From positions 1 through 26,789 of the forward strand of contig JBBQTC010000059.1 in the NCBI GenBank assembly GCA_038234785.1: a DNA stretch of 26,789 nucleotides. The letters run 5' to 3'. Position 1 is the first letter of the stretch. Each line of letters starts with the position of its first letter. The translations under genes were made by a program, and so were the position numbers. The notes beneath the pieces are model-generated. The model was not told where the DNA came from. It was given only the letters and a program-made list of their open reading frames with translations, and did no database searches. Below, piece after piece: positions 1-7,602 of this stretch. Source of the DNA: UBA668 sp038234785. GTDB lineage: Bacteria; Actinomycetota; Acidimicrobiia; Acidimicrobiales; Ilumatobacteraceae.

Positions 1-954
1 AAGAAGATGTGGAAGAGCCCGAACGGCACGATCCGCAACATCCTCGGCGGCGTCATCTTCCGTGAGCCGATCGTCATCTCGAACATCCCGCGGCTCGTGC
101 CGGGTTGGACGAAGCCGATCGTCATCGGCCGTCACTCCCACGGCGATCAGTACAAGGCCACCGACTGGAAGGTGCCCGGGGCCGGAACCGTCACCATGAC
201 CTACGTCCCCGCCGACGGCAGTGCACCGGTGGAGATGAAGATCGCCGACTTCGGCGCCGACGGCGGCGTGACGATGGGGATGTACAACTACAACGACAGC
301 ATCCGCGACTTCGCCCGTGCCTCGCTTCGCTACGGCATCATCCGCAACTACCCGGTGTACCTCTCCACCAAGAACACGATCCTCAAGGCCTACGACGGCT
401 CGTTCAAGGACATCTTCGAGGAGGTGTACCAGACCGAGTTCAAGACGGAGATGGACGCCCTCGGACTCACCTACGAGCACCGCCTCATCGACGACATGGT
501 CGCCTGCGCGATGAAGTGGGAGGGCGGCTACGTGTGGGCCTGCAAGAACTACGACGGCGACGTCCAGAGCGACACCGTCGCCCAGGGCTACGGCTCGCTC
601 GGGTTGATGACCAGTGTGCTGATGACCCCCGACGGCAAGACCGTCGAGGCCGAAGCCGCCCACGGCACGGTGACCCGCCACTACCGTGAGCACCAGAAGG
701 GCAACAAGACCTCGACCAACCCGATCGCGTCCATCTACGCGTGGACGCAGGGCCTCACCTACCGCGGCCAGATGGACGGCACCCCCGAGGTGGTCAACTT
801 CGCCAAGGCGCTGGAGACGGTGTGCGTGGAGGCGGTCGAGCAGGGCGAGATGACCAAGGATCTGGCGCTGTTGATCAGCAAGGACGCCCCGTGGCTGAGC
901 ACCGAGGATTTTCTCGACGCCCTCGATCGGCGCCTCCAGGCCAAGATGGCCTGA
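1..954 (+). CDS. icd: NADP-dependent isocitrate dehydrogenase, 3' part (5' end outside window)
   Basis: TCA-cycle enzyme that oxidatively decarboxylates isocitrate to 2-oxoglutarate and makes NADPH in the cytosol. The reading frame is open from base 1 and gives 317 residues ending at TGA 952-954. The sequence is collinear with homodimeric eukaryote-type IDH: it begins K-K-M-W-K-S-P-N-G-T-I-R, which matches human IDH1 from about residue 89, so roughly 90 N-terminal residues are missing. Visible conserved parts are the substrate loop SPNGTIR, the Arg132-equivalent in IGRHSHGDQY (local residue 44), STKNTILKAYDG, the metal-site segments RLIDDMV and NYDGDVQSD, and the NADP-site segment AEAAHGTVTRHYR. 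The ATG at 7 is internal, not the start. The gene converges on the PPOX gene with only 4 bases between the stop codons. The family assignment is near certain. Confidence 0.96.
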   Translation, partial: KKMWKSPNGTIRNILGGVIFREPIVISNIPRLVPGWTKPIVIGRHSHGDQYKATDWKVPGAGTVTMTYVPADGSAPVEMKIADFGADGGVTMGMYNYNDSIRDFARASLRYGIIRNYPVYLSTKNTILKAYDGSFKDIFEEVYQTEFKTEMDALGLTYEHRLIDDMVACAMKWEGGYVWACKNYDGDVQSDTVAQGYGSLGLMTSVLMTPDGKTVEAEAAHGTVTRHYREHQKGNKTSTNPIASIYAWTQGLTYRGQMDGTPEVVNFAKALETVCVEAVEQGEMTKDLALLISKDAPWLSTEDFLDALDRRLQAKMA

Positions 955-958
955 GCCG

Positions 959-1600
959 TCAGCGCTCGGCGGCGAGCGCGGCGTCGTAGTCGTCGTCGAG
1001 CCGTCGGCGCATCTCGGCGGCGTCCATGTCGGCGACCCGCTGACAGCTCAGGATCGCCGCACCGTCGGGCGTGTCGGCCAACTCGGCCCACACCTCAGCG
1101 TCCCACACGCCGCCGCGGCGGAACGCCTTCGCGCAGTGCACGTAGGTGGTCTCGACGGCCACCACGATCGCGCTCTTGGGCGTGTGCGGCAGCGTGAATC
1201 CGCAGAGGAGGTCGGGGTCGGCGCTCAGCCACGCCGCACCGTTGATGCGCACGGTCTCGCTCTGGCCGGGCACCACGAGCATGAGCGCGATCCGGCCGGT
1301 GGCGATGACGTTCTGGAGCGTGTCGAGGCGATTGTTGCCACCAAGGTCGGCGATCGCGACGTGGGCCGCGTCGAGCACCCGGATGAACCCACTCGCTCCG
1401 CCGCGCGGTGACACGTCGGCGTTGCCATCGGCGTCGAAGGTGCCCACCGAGACGAACCGGGCACGAGCCACGAAATGCTGTGAAGCCGTGTCGAGCTCCG
1501 GGCGCTCCTTGTTCGCCGTGAGCGCGCCGGGCAGGCGGTAGAAGGTGCGGAGCGCCTCGACGGTGTCGATCCGGTGTGCATCGTTGTGGGGATCGAACAT
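959..1600 (-). CDS. PPOX-class FMN-dependent flavoprotein (DR_2398/MSMEG_1061-like)
   Basis: A 213-residue cytosolic flavoprotein of the pyridoxamine-5'-phosphate-oxidase fold. Seen in the sequence: a split-barrel pattern with VSVGTFDADGNADVSPRGG followed by LGGNNRLDTLQNVI, which is the typical FMN phosphate-binding region, then a C-terminal segment TYVHCAKAFRRGGVWD that is characteristic of the DR_2398-type subgroup. The substrate is not known for this subgroup, and a role in pyridoxal-phosphate synthesis should not be assumed. The ATG at 1600 is chosen because the protein aligns from MFDPHNDAHRIDTVEALR and because a TAGGGT box lies 6 nt upstream. It is divergent from queA with 25 bp between start codons and convergent with icd. 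Confidence 0.85.
   Translation of the reverse strand: MFDPHNDAHRIDTVEALRTFYRLPGALTANKERPELDTASQHFVARARFVSVGTFDADGNADVSPRGGASGFIRVLDAAHVAIADLGGNNRLDTLQNVIATGRIALMLVVPGQSETVRINGAAWLSADPDLLCGFTLPHTPKSAIVVAVETTYVHCAKAFRRGGVWDAEVWAELADTPDGAAILSCQRVADMDAAEMRRRLDDDYDAALAAER
962..979. terminator. Possible hairpin terminator at the icd/PPOX convergence
   Basis: Arms GCGCTC (962-967) and GAGCGC (974-979) form a perfect 6-bp GC stem with a 6-nt loop, starting 8 nt after the icd stop and lying inside the last codons of the minus-strand PPOX gene. No T-tract follows on either strand, so a role in termination is only inferred from position. Confidence 0.3.
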
Positions 1601-1606
1601 GTCGCG

Positions 1607-1612
1607 ACCCTA
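1607..1612 (-). promoter_or_regulatory. Candidate -10 box for leaderless PPOX transcript
   Basis: Read on the minus strand this is TAGGGT, followed by 6 nt and then the ATG at 1600. That spacing would put the transcription start at or next to the start codon. It overlaps by two bases the queA box at 1611-1616. No -35 match was seen. Confidence 0.5.
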
Positions 1613-1616
1613 TCGT
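1611..1616 (+). promoter_or_regulatory. Candidate -10 box for leaderless queA transcript
   Basis: TATCGT followed by 9 nt and then ATG 1626. There is no purine-rich Shine-Dalgarno between box and start. The arrangement fits a leaderless actinobacterial mRNA. Confidence 0.45.
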
Positions 1617-1625
1617 TGGGCGCCC

Positions 1626-2636
1626 ATGCGTCTGGACGATTTCGACTACGCGTTGCCCGACGAGCGCATCGCCCAATCCCCGATCGAGCCGCGCGATGCC
1701 GCGCGTCTGCTGGTCGACCAGGGAAGCTCCGATCCGTTGCATCGCCACGTGCGAGACCTGGTCGAGTTCCTCGGCGAAGGTGATCTGCTCGTGGTCAACG
1801 ACAGCCGGGTCATCCCGGCACGACTGCGTCTCACCAGATCCACCGGCGGCGCTGCGGAGGCGCTGTTGCTCGACCCGCTCGACGGCGAACGGCGGGTGTG
1901 GGAGGCGATGATGCGTCCCGCACGAAAGCTGCGGGAGGGGGAGGACCTCCTCTGCGGTGACGTGCCGTTGGTGCGGGTGCTGCGACGCAGCGCCGCCGGC
2001 GACACGATGGTGATCGAGCTCCTCGGCGAGGGAGATCCGCTCTCGCTGTTGCAACGACACGGCGAGATGCCCTTGCCGCCCTACATCACCACCCATCTGG
2101 ATCGCCCTGATCGCTATCAGACGGTGTACGCGAACGAGCCTGCATCGGCGGCCGCTCCGACGGCTGGGCTGCACTTCACGACTGAACTCCTGGAAGCGTT
2201 GGCGGCGCAGGGTGTGGAGACCGCCCGTGTCGAGCTGGTGGTCGGCCTCGACACCTTCAAGCCGGTCAGCGCCGACGATCCGCGTGACCACCAGATCCAC
2301 AGCGAGCGGTACCGGGTCGATCCCGACGTGATGCGCCGCTGTCGCGACGCGAGGCGGGTCGTGGCCGTCGGCACCACGAGCGTCCGGGCACTGGAGAGTG
2401 CGGCCACCTCGGGCGTCGACGAGGGACGGACCCGACTGTTCATCCATCGCCCGTACGAGTGGCAGGTCGTCGACGTGTTGATGACCAACTTCCACATGCC
2501 GCGCACGACACTGTTGATGATGATCGACGCGTTCGTCGGCCCACGATGGCGGCGCCTCTACGAGGAGGCACTCGCCGAGGGATACCGCTTCCTGAGTTTC
2601 GGAGACGCCATGTTGCTGGATCGGAGTCTGAGCTGA
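1626..2636 (+). CDS. queA: S-adenosylmethionine:tRNA ribosyltransferase-isomerase
   Basis: Transfers and isomerises the ribosyl group of SAM onto 7-aminomethyl-7-deazaguanine (preQ1) at the wobble base of GUN-anticodon tRNAs, giving epoxyqueuosine. The protein has 336 residues, close to the usual 340-350. It opens with LDDFDYALPDERIAQ and contains DARLL-like (DAARLLV), LVVNDSRVIPARL, LPPYI, DRYQTVYA, APTAGLHFT, ELVVGLDTFKPV and TNFHMPRTTLLMMIDAF, all hallmark QueA segments. The frame is open back to 1545, but ATG 1626 gives the family N-terminus and avoids overlap with the divergent gene. The stop overlaps the tgt start (TGATG), so the pair is translationally coupled. None of the genes that make preQ1 (queC/D/E/F) is in this window. 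Confidence 0.97.
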   Translation: MRLDDFDYALPDERIAQSPIEPRDAARLLVDQGSSDPLHRHVRDLVEFLGEGDLLVVNDSRVIPARLRLTRSTGGAAEALLLDPLDGERRVWEAMMRPARKLREGEDLLCGDVPLVRVLRRSAAGDTMVIELLGEGDPLSLLQRHGEMPLPPYITTHLDRPDRYQTVYANEPASAAAPTAGLHFTTELLEALAAQGVETARVELVVGLDTFKPVSADDPRDHQIHSERYRVDPDVMRRCRDARRVVAVGTTSVRALESAATSGVDEGRTRLFIHRPYEWQVVDVLMTNFHMPRTTLLMMIDAFVGPRWRRLYEEALAEGYRFLSFGDAMLLDRSLS

Positions 2637-3733
2637 TGCACACGGTCCGATTCGAACCGGTGGCCACCGATGGGGCGGCTCGCACGGGGGTCGCGCACAC
2701 GGCTCGAAGCACATATCGCACGCCTGCGTTCATGCCCGTGGGCACGCGCGGCGCGATCAAGTACCTCAGCGCGGCGGACTACGAGCGCCTCGGCGCCGAG
2801 ATCGTCCTGGGGAACACGTATCACCTGATGCTGCGACCGGGTGCGGAGACGGTTGCCGAATTCGGCGGCCTCGGGGCGTTCGCCGGGTGGTCGGGACTCA
2901 CGCTGACGGATTCGGGCGGCTTCCAGGTCTTCTCGCTCGAGCCGAAGGTCGACGACGACGGCGTGACATTCAAGAGCACGTACGACGGATCGATGTATCG
3001 GTTCACACCCGAGATCGCCGTCCACACGCAAGAACTGCTCGGCGCCGACATCCAGATGGTGCTCGACGTGTGCGCCTCGCTCCCGTCGTCGCCCGAGGTG
3101 ATCCGTCAGGCGCTCGAACGCACTTCGGACTGGGCGGCACGGGCCAGAGCAGCGCATCGGCGACCGGATCAGGCATTGTTCGGGATCGTGCAGGGCGGCA
3201 CCGACGAGTCCATGCGAGCCGAGAGTGCCCAGCGCACCGTCGAGATCGGTTTCGATGGCTACGGGATCGGCGGCCTCAGCGTGGGGGAGACCCGCGCCGA
3301 GATGCTGCCTGCCCTGGCAGCGGCGATCGCGCATCTACCGACGGATCGCCCACGCTACCTGATGGGCGTGGGGGACCCGGCCAGCCTGGTCGAGGCGGTG
3401 GCGCTCGGAGTCGACCAGTTCGACTGCGTCATGCAGACCCGCATCGGCCGCCATGGCACCGCGCTCACGGGTGAAGGGAAGCTGCACGTCAAGAACGCGA
3501 AGTACGCGCTGAGCGACGAACCGCTCGACGCGGCATGTCGGTGCGAGGTCTGCACCCGCCACAGCCGTGGCTACATCCGGCACCTGTTCCAGGTCGGGGA
3601 GCCCACCGCCGCACGTCTGCTCAGCATCCACAACATCTCCTGGACGCTGCAACTCATGGATCGGATGCGGCTCGCCATCAGTGCCGGGAGGTTCGACACA
3701 CTGCGTCACGAGGTGCTCGCCGTCTGGGGATGA
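2636..3733 (+). CDS. tgt: tRNA-guanine transglycosylase (queuine/preQ1 insertion)
   Basis: Exchanges guanine 34 of Asp, Asn, His and Tyr tRNAs for preQ1, the step before QueA. It has 365 residues in a TIM barrel. Visible are GTRGAIKYLSA, GNTYHLMLRPG, TDSGGFQVFSL with the general-base Asp92, the substrate segment FGIVQGG, GIGGLSVGE, YLMGVG, the nucleophile Asp263 in QFDCVMQTR, and the zinc site C301-x-C303-x2-C306 with His332. ATG 2636 overlaps the queA stop, and the alignment starts there with HTVRFEPVATDGAARTG. The segment after Asp263 reads VMQTRIGRHG where most bacterial enzymes have a proline before TR. This is a mild deviation; all catalytic and zinc residues are present. Confidence 0.97.
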   Translation: MHTVRFEPVATDGAARTGVAHTARSTYRTPAFMPVGTRGAIKYLSAADYERLGAEIVLGNTYHLMLRPGAETVAEFGGLGAFAGWSGLTLTDSGGFQVFSLEPKVDDDGVTFKSTYDGSMYRFTPEIAVHTQELLGADIQMVLDVCASLPSSPEVIRQALERTSDWAARARAAHRRPDQALFGIVQGGTDESMRAESAQRTVEIGFDGYGIGGLSVGETRAEMLPALAAAIAHLPTDRPRYLMGVGDPASLVEAVALGVDQFDCVMQTRIGRHGTALTGEGKLHVKNAKYALSDEPLDAACRCEVCTRHSRGYIRHLFQVGEPTAARLLSIHNISWTLQLMDRMRLAISAGRFDTLRHEVLAVWG

Positions 3734-3742
3734 CCCACTGAT

Positions 3743-3778
3743 TGGACCGTCACGTGGCTAGAATCGCCGCTCGGTCCA
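3743..3778. repeat. 7-bp inverted repeat flanking the yajC promoter box
   Basis: TGGACCG (3743-3749) and CGGTCCA (3772-3778) are exact reverse complements separated by 22 bp. The TAGAAT box at 3759-3764 lies near the middle. It could be an operator, a terminator stem for tgt, or chance. Confidence 0.5.
3759..3764 (+). promoter_or_regulatory. Candidate -10 box of the yajC-secDF operon
   Basis: TAGAAT is close to the sigma-70-type consensus and lies in the 87-bp gap after tgt, 56 nt before the yajC ATG. No good -35 is seen at 16-18 bp upstream. Unlike the other boxes in this window it predicts a leader of roughly 50 nt. Confidence 0.4.
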
Positions 3779-3820
3779 GAGGGCCTTTCCCCTCCCATCG
3801 TCAACAGTTGGTCTCTCCCT

Positions 3821-4231
3821 ATGCGTTCAGTCCACCTCACGTCAGCCACACTCGCCGCGAACAGCAGCGGGGGCGGCGCTGCCGCAGCCCAGTTGCTCAT
3901 CTTCGCGCTCATCGGTTTGGCGATGTACTTCCTGCTCATCCGCCCTCAGCGCCGGCGCCAGCGCGATCAGGTCTCGCTGCAGAAGTCGGTCGAAGTCGGC
4001 GACGAAGTGATGACCACGTCGGGCATGTACGGGTTCGTCACCGGCTTCGAGGGCGACATCGCCTGGATCGAGATCGACGACAACGTGCAGATTCGCGTGG
4101 CGCGTCAGGCCATCCAACGCAAGGTCGACACCACCAAGGGTGAATCGGCAGTGCCCAGCGACGACGGCACCAAGTCCCGCCAGACCAAGATCGACGATCC
4201 GTCGTCGACGACCCCGACCGACGAGGCCTGA
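3821..4231 (+). CDS. yajC: Preprotein translocase subunit YajC
   Basis: Small single-span membrane protein that joins SecDF at the SecYEG translocon. It has 136 residues: a short Ala/Gly/Ser-rich N-terminus, one membrane helix at about residues 23-40 (QLLIFALIGLAMYFLLI), the family signature RPQRRRQ directly after it, then a cytosolic domain with VGDEVMTTSGMYGFVTGFEGD, and a charged Ser/Thr-rich tail. No clear Shine-Dalgarno precedes ATG 3821 (the upstream bases are pyrimidine-rich), so the start is set by the protein pattern. It lies 8 nt before secD and forms one operon with secD and secF. Confidence 0.93.
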   Translation: MRSVHLTSATLAANSSGGGAAAAQLLIFALIGLAMYFLLIRPQRRRQRDQVSLQKSVEVGDEVMTTSGMYGFVTGFEGDIAWIEIDDNVQIRVARQAIQRKVDTTKGESAVPSDDGTKSRQTKIDDPSSTTPTDEA

Positions 4232-4239
4232 TCCCACGT

Positions 4240-5874
4240 ATGCGTAGGAAACTGATCATCTCGCTGGTCGGCATCTTCCTGGTGTCCTACGGAGCCTTGG
4301 CGATCGTCCTCATCACCGGCACGACGCCGGCGCTCGGGCTCGACCTGCAGGGCGGCATCTCCGTCACGCAGCAACCCAAGCCGGGCACGCCCTACAGCGA
4401 CGCCAGCCTCGATCTCGCCGTCGAGAAGATCCGTGAGCGCGTCGACAGCCTCGGCGTCGCAGAACCGGAGATCCTGCGCCAGGGCAACACGATCGTCGTG
4501 AACCTGCCGGGCGTCCGCAACCAGCAGCAGGCGGTGGAGCTCGTCCAGGTGACCGGCCAGGTGTACCTTCGCCCGGTCCTCCAGCAGTGCCAGTTCCTGA
4601 CGCCCAACGACACCACGTCGACGACCGTCTCGGGCGCCACGACCACCGTCGCCGGTGCCACGACCACCACACCGGCCAGCTCCACCACACCGGCCAGCTC
4701 CACCACGGCCGCCGGTGGCCCCGCCCGCCCGGTGAGCGCGGGCAACACCACGACGACCACGCCCGACGCCGCCTCGTCCACCACCGCTGCGCCCACCACG
4801 GTCTCGGCAGTGCCGATCAGCGCCTCCGACAGCACCACCAGCACCACCTCACCTCCACTCGACGAGAACGGGCTGCCGCTCCAGCAGAGCGACCCCAGCA
4901 ACCCCCAGTACTTGCCGGTCCGCAACGCCGACCCGCCCGAGTACTGCTACGTCGGCCCGCAGCAGGGCACGGGTGAGGTCTTCCAGTCCAACGCCCAGGC
5001 GACCATCATCACGGGTGCCGGATGGGGTGTCGTTGTCGATCTGCAGGACGGAGCCAAGGGTTCGGACATCTGGAACAACCTGGCGTCGCAGTGCTACAAC
5101 CAGGAATCCACCTGCCCCACGGGCCAACTGGCGATCGAACTCGACGGCAGCCTGCAATCGGTGGCCACCGTCCAGACCCCCGACTTCAACGGCAGCGTGC
5201 AGATCAGCGGCTCGTTCACCCAGGGCGAGGCCAAGAACCTCGCCCGGGTGATCAACAGCGGTTCGCTGCCGGTACAGCTAAAGCTGCAATCCGTGCAGAA
5301 CGTCTCACCGAGCCTCGGCAAGGATTCACTGCGGGCCGCCTGGATCTCCGGCCTCGTCGGTGTGCTCCTCGTGCTGATCTTCATGATCGCCTACTACCGC
5401 ACGCTCGGCCTCATCGTCGCCATCGGCATCACCGTGTCCGGCAGCCTGCTGTGGGGCATCGTTTCGTGGCTTTCCAAGACCAACGGCCTCGCCCTGTCGC
5501 TCTCCGGCATCGCCGGCATCATCGTGTCGGTCGGCGTCACCGTCGACTCGTACGTGGTGTTCTTCGAACGTCTGAAGGACGAGGTTCGGTCCGGGAAGAC
5601 GTTGCGCAACAGCGCACAGCGGGGCTTTGCCGGCGCGTGGCGCACCATCGTCATCGCCGACCTCGTCTCGCTGATCGGCGCGTTCGTGCTGTGGTACCTC
5701 ACGGTCGGCGCGGTGCGCGGCTTCGCCTTCTTCCTCGGCCTGTCCACCGCCTGCGACATGATCGTCGCCTACTTCTTCACCCGCCCGATCGTGTTGCTCC
5801 TGGCGCGCACCCAGTGGATGGAGCGTCGCAAGGTGATGGGCATCGAAGTCGTCCCCCATGGAGCGCCCGCATGA
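4240..5874 (+). CDS. secD: Protein translocase subunit SecD
   Basis: Membrane component that uses the proton-motive force to complete protein export. It has 544 residues: a first membrane helix at about 5-27, the LGLDLQGGISV motif, an exported P1 region, and five more helices from about 368 to 517 with the SecD core VGVTVDSYVVFFERLKDEVRSG. The exported region carries a low-complexity Thr/Ser/Ala/Pro insert at about residues 125-207, flanked by cysteines (QQCQF and PEYCYVG). From family knowledge, mycobacterial SecD has a Pro-rich insert at about the same place, so the location is known while the Thr-rich composition is local. The final codons overlap the secF start as ATGA. Confidence 0.96.
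   Translation: MRRKLIISLVGIFLVSYGALAIVLITGTTPALGLDLQGGISVTQQPKPGTPYSDASLDLAVEKIRERVDSLGVAEPEILRQGNTIVVNLPGVRNQQQAVELVQVTGQVYLRPVLQQCQFLTPNDTTSTTVSGATTTVAGATTTTPASSTTPASSTTAAGGPARPVSAGNTTTTTPDAASSTTAAPTTVSAVPISASDSTTSTTSPPLDENGLPLQQSDPSNPQYLPVRNADPPEYCYVGPQQGTGEVFQSNAQATIITGAGWGVVVDLQDGAKGSDIWNNLASQCYNQESTCPTGQLAIELDGSLQSVATVQTPDFNGSVQISGSFTQGEAKNLARVINSGSLPVQLKLQSVQNVSPSLGKDSLRAAWISGLVGVLLVLIFMIAYYRTLGLIVAIGITVSGSLLWGIVSWLSKTNGLALSLSGIAGIIVSVGVTVDSYVVFFERLKDEVRSGKTLRNSAQRGFAGAWRTIVIADLVSLIGAFVLWYLTVGAVRGFAFFLGLSTACDMIVAYFFTRPIVLLLARTQWMERRKVMGIEVVPHGAPA
4671..4706 (+). repeat. Perfect 18-bp tandem duplication inside secD
   Basis: Two identical 18-bp units (4671-4688 and 4689-4706), each encoding PASSTT, sit in the Thr-rich insert of SecD. 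They are in frame and whole-codon, as expected for slippage that leaves the protein readable. Confidence 0.9.
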
Positions 5875-7049
5875 CCGACACACTGATCCCCGACGACGAG
5901 AGCCAGCCGTCGATGCCCGTTCGGCGTGGGCCCGGCGGCCGCCTCTACCACGGCGAGACATCGATCGACTTCTACGGCAAGCGCTGGATCGGCCTCGGCA
6001 TCTCCGCCGCGTTGCTGCTCATCAGCGTGTTCTCGCTGATCTTCAGCGGGTTGAACCTCAGCCTCGAGTTCAAGGGTGGCGTGCTGTGGGAGATCCCCTC
6101 GGAGACCCTCACCGAGGCCCAGGCCCGCGCCGTGCTCACCGACAACGGCCTCGACGGTTCGCAGGCGAAGGTCACGATCCTCACGTCGAAGGAGACCGGC
6201 CGCAGCATCGAGGTGCAGGTCGGCGACCAGCCCGACTCCGTGCGCGTCGCCGTCCAGCAGGCATATGCCGACAAGGTCGGTGTCTCGCTCGACGAGGTGG
6301 CCACGCAATCGGTCAGCTCCACCTGGGGCAAGAGCATCACCGAAAAGGCATTGCGTGCCCTCGTGGTCTTCCTCGTGCTGGTGGCGGCGTTCATCGCCTG
6401 GAGACTGGAGTGGCGAATGGCGCTGGCCGCGATCGCGGCCATGTTGCACGACGTGCTCCTCAGCGTGGGCGTCTACTCGGTCTTCAGATTCGAGGTCACG
6501 CCGGCAACCGTCGTTGCCTTCCTCACCATCCTCGGGTTCTCCCTGTACGACACCATCGTGGTGTTCGACAAGGTGCAGGAGAACCAGTCCCGATTCTTCG
6601 GGTCCCGCGTGCCGTACGCCGACGTGATCAACGTGTCGATGAACCAGGTGCTGATGCGGTCGCTCAACACCAGCCTCGCAGCGGTGCTCCCGGTGCTCTC
6701 CCTCCTCGTGTTGGGCTCGGGCATCCTCGGGGCTGCGACGCTGCGCGAGTTCGCGCTGGCGTTGCTCGTCGGTCTGATCACCGGTTCCTACTCGTCGATC
6801 TTCGTGGCTTCGCCGCTCGTGGCGATGCTCAAAGAGCGTGAGCCTCGCTATCACGCGCTGCGCGGACGTCACGCAACCGGCGTCGAACTCGAGCGCCTCG
6901 TGCACGGTGCAATGCCCACCAGTCGCCGCGAGTCCGCCCGCCGTCAGGTCAGTTCCAACGATCTGTTGTTGGCAGCCGCCGCACCATTGACCCCCGAGGA
7001 AGTGCTCTCGCACACCCCGCGCCCGCGCAAGAAGAAGCGTCGGGCGTAG
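5871..7049 (+). CDS. secF: Protein translocase subunit SecF
   Basis: Partner of SecD in proton-driven export. It has 392 residues. ATG 5871 overlaps the secD stop (ATGA). Visible parts: cytosolic N-terminus, helix 1 at about 38-60, LSLEFKGGVLWEI (the SecF counterpart of the LDLxGG motif), exported P4 domain, then five helices between about 160 and 320 with GFSLYDTIVVFDKVQEN and the MNQVLMRSLNTSL segment. The roughly 70-residue cytosolic tail ends in a very basic PRPRKKKRRA cluster, common in actinobacterial SecF and probably membrane or ribosome proximal. The frame is open far upstream, but that extension is an out-of-frame shadow of secD. Confidence 0.97.
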   Translation: MTDTLIPDDESQPSMPVRRGPGGRLYHGETSIDFYGKRWIGLGISAALLLISVFSLIFSGLNLSLEFKGGVLWEIPSETLTEAQARAVLTDNGLDGSQAKVTILTSKETGRSIEVQVGDQPDSVRVAVQQAYADKVGVSLDEVATQSVSSTWGKSITEKALRALVVFLVLVAAFIAWRLEWRMALAAIAAMLHDVLLSVGVYSVFRFEVTPATVVAFLTILGFSLYDTIVVFDKVQENQSRFFGSRVPYADVINVSMNQVLMRSLNTSLAAVLPVLSLLVLGSGILGAATLREFALALLVGLITGSYSSIFVASPLVAMLKEREPRYHALRGRHATGVELERLVHGAMPTSRRESARRQVSSNDLLLAAAAPLTPEEVLSHTPRPRKKKRRA

Positions 7050-7062
7050 GCGGTTCCCCGGA

Positions 7063-7068
7063 TACCCT
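7063..7068 (+). promoter_or_regulatory. Candidate -10 box for leaderless apt-rel transcript
   Basis: TACCCT followed by 6 nt and then ATG 7075. It lies in the 25-bp gap after secF, and there is no Shine-Dalgarno-like run before the start. Confidence 0.45.
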
Positions 7069-7074
7069 CTGCAC

Positions 7075-7602
7075 ATGACGTCGAACGGTCACTGGCTCAC
7101 CGATCTGGTCCGCGATATCCCGGATTACCCCACGCCAGGCGTCACGTTCCGCGACATCACACCGCTGCTCGGTGACGCTGCCGGTTTCGGCCGCTCGATC
7201 TCCGAACTGGTCGACCGGTTCCGGAGCACAGCCGTCGATCGGGTCCTCGGGATGGAGGCACGTGGATTCATCGTCGCGGCCCCGGTCGCCTACGAGATGG
7301 GTGCCGGATTCATCCCCGTGCGCAAGGCCGGCAAGCTGCCGTGGGCGGTCGTGCGCGAGGAGTACCAACTGGAGTACGGCCACGACAAGCTCGAGATCCA
7401 CCGCGATGCCATCCATCCCGGCGAGCGGATCCTGGTGATCGACGACGTGCTGGCCACCGGCGGTACCGCCGAGGCCACATGCCGGCTCGTGGAAGCGTTG
7501 GGTGGCAACATCGTCGGGCTCGGTTTCCTGCTCGAGCTGTCCGAACTGGGCGGCAGGTCACGGCTGCAGGGCCACCGCGTCGAGAGCCTGGCGTTGTACT
7601 GA
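7075..7602 (+). CDS. apt: Adenine phosphoribosyltransferase
   Basis: Cytosolic purine-salvage enzyme: adenine + PRPP gives AMP + pyrophosphate. It has 175 residues, the usual length. It shows the Apt N-terminus RDIPDYPTPGVTFRDITPLL, the segment GMEARGFIVAAPVAYEMGAGFIPVRK, and the PRPP-binding motif ILVIDDVLATGGTAEA at about residues 118-133. Its stop shares a base with the rel start (TGATG), so the two are translationally coupled. The apt-rel pairing is usual in actinobacteria and links purine salvage to (p)ppGpp metabolism. Confidence 0.97.
   Translation: MTSNGHWLTDLVRDIPDYPTPGVTFRDITPLLGDAAGFGRSISELVDRFRSTAVDRVLGMEARGFIVAAPVAYEMGAGFIPVRKAGKLPWAVVREEYQLEYGHDKLEIHRDAIHPGERILVIDDVLATGGTAEATCRLVEALGGNIVGLGFLLELSELGGRSRLQGHRVESLALY

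Noticed and set aside
1095..2714. 539-residue open frame on the minus strand across PPOX and queA
   Set aside because: It is the antisense and off-frame shadow of queA and PPOX, rich in Arg/His/Gly with no recognisable domain. Both real genes have strong family matches.
5022..5870. Long open frame upstream of secF suggesting an N-terminally extended SecF
   Set aside because: It is the +1 shadow of secD, Arg/His-rich; ATG 5871 with ATGA overlap gives the normal SecF start.
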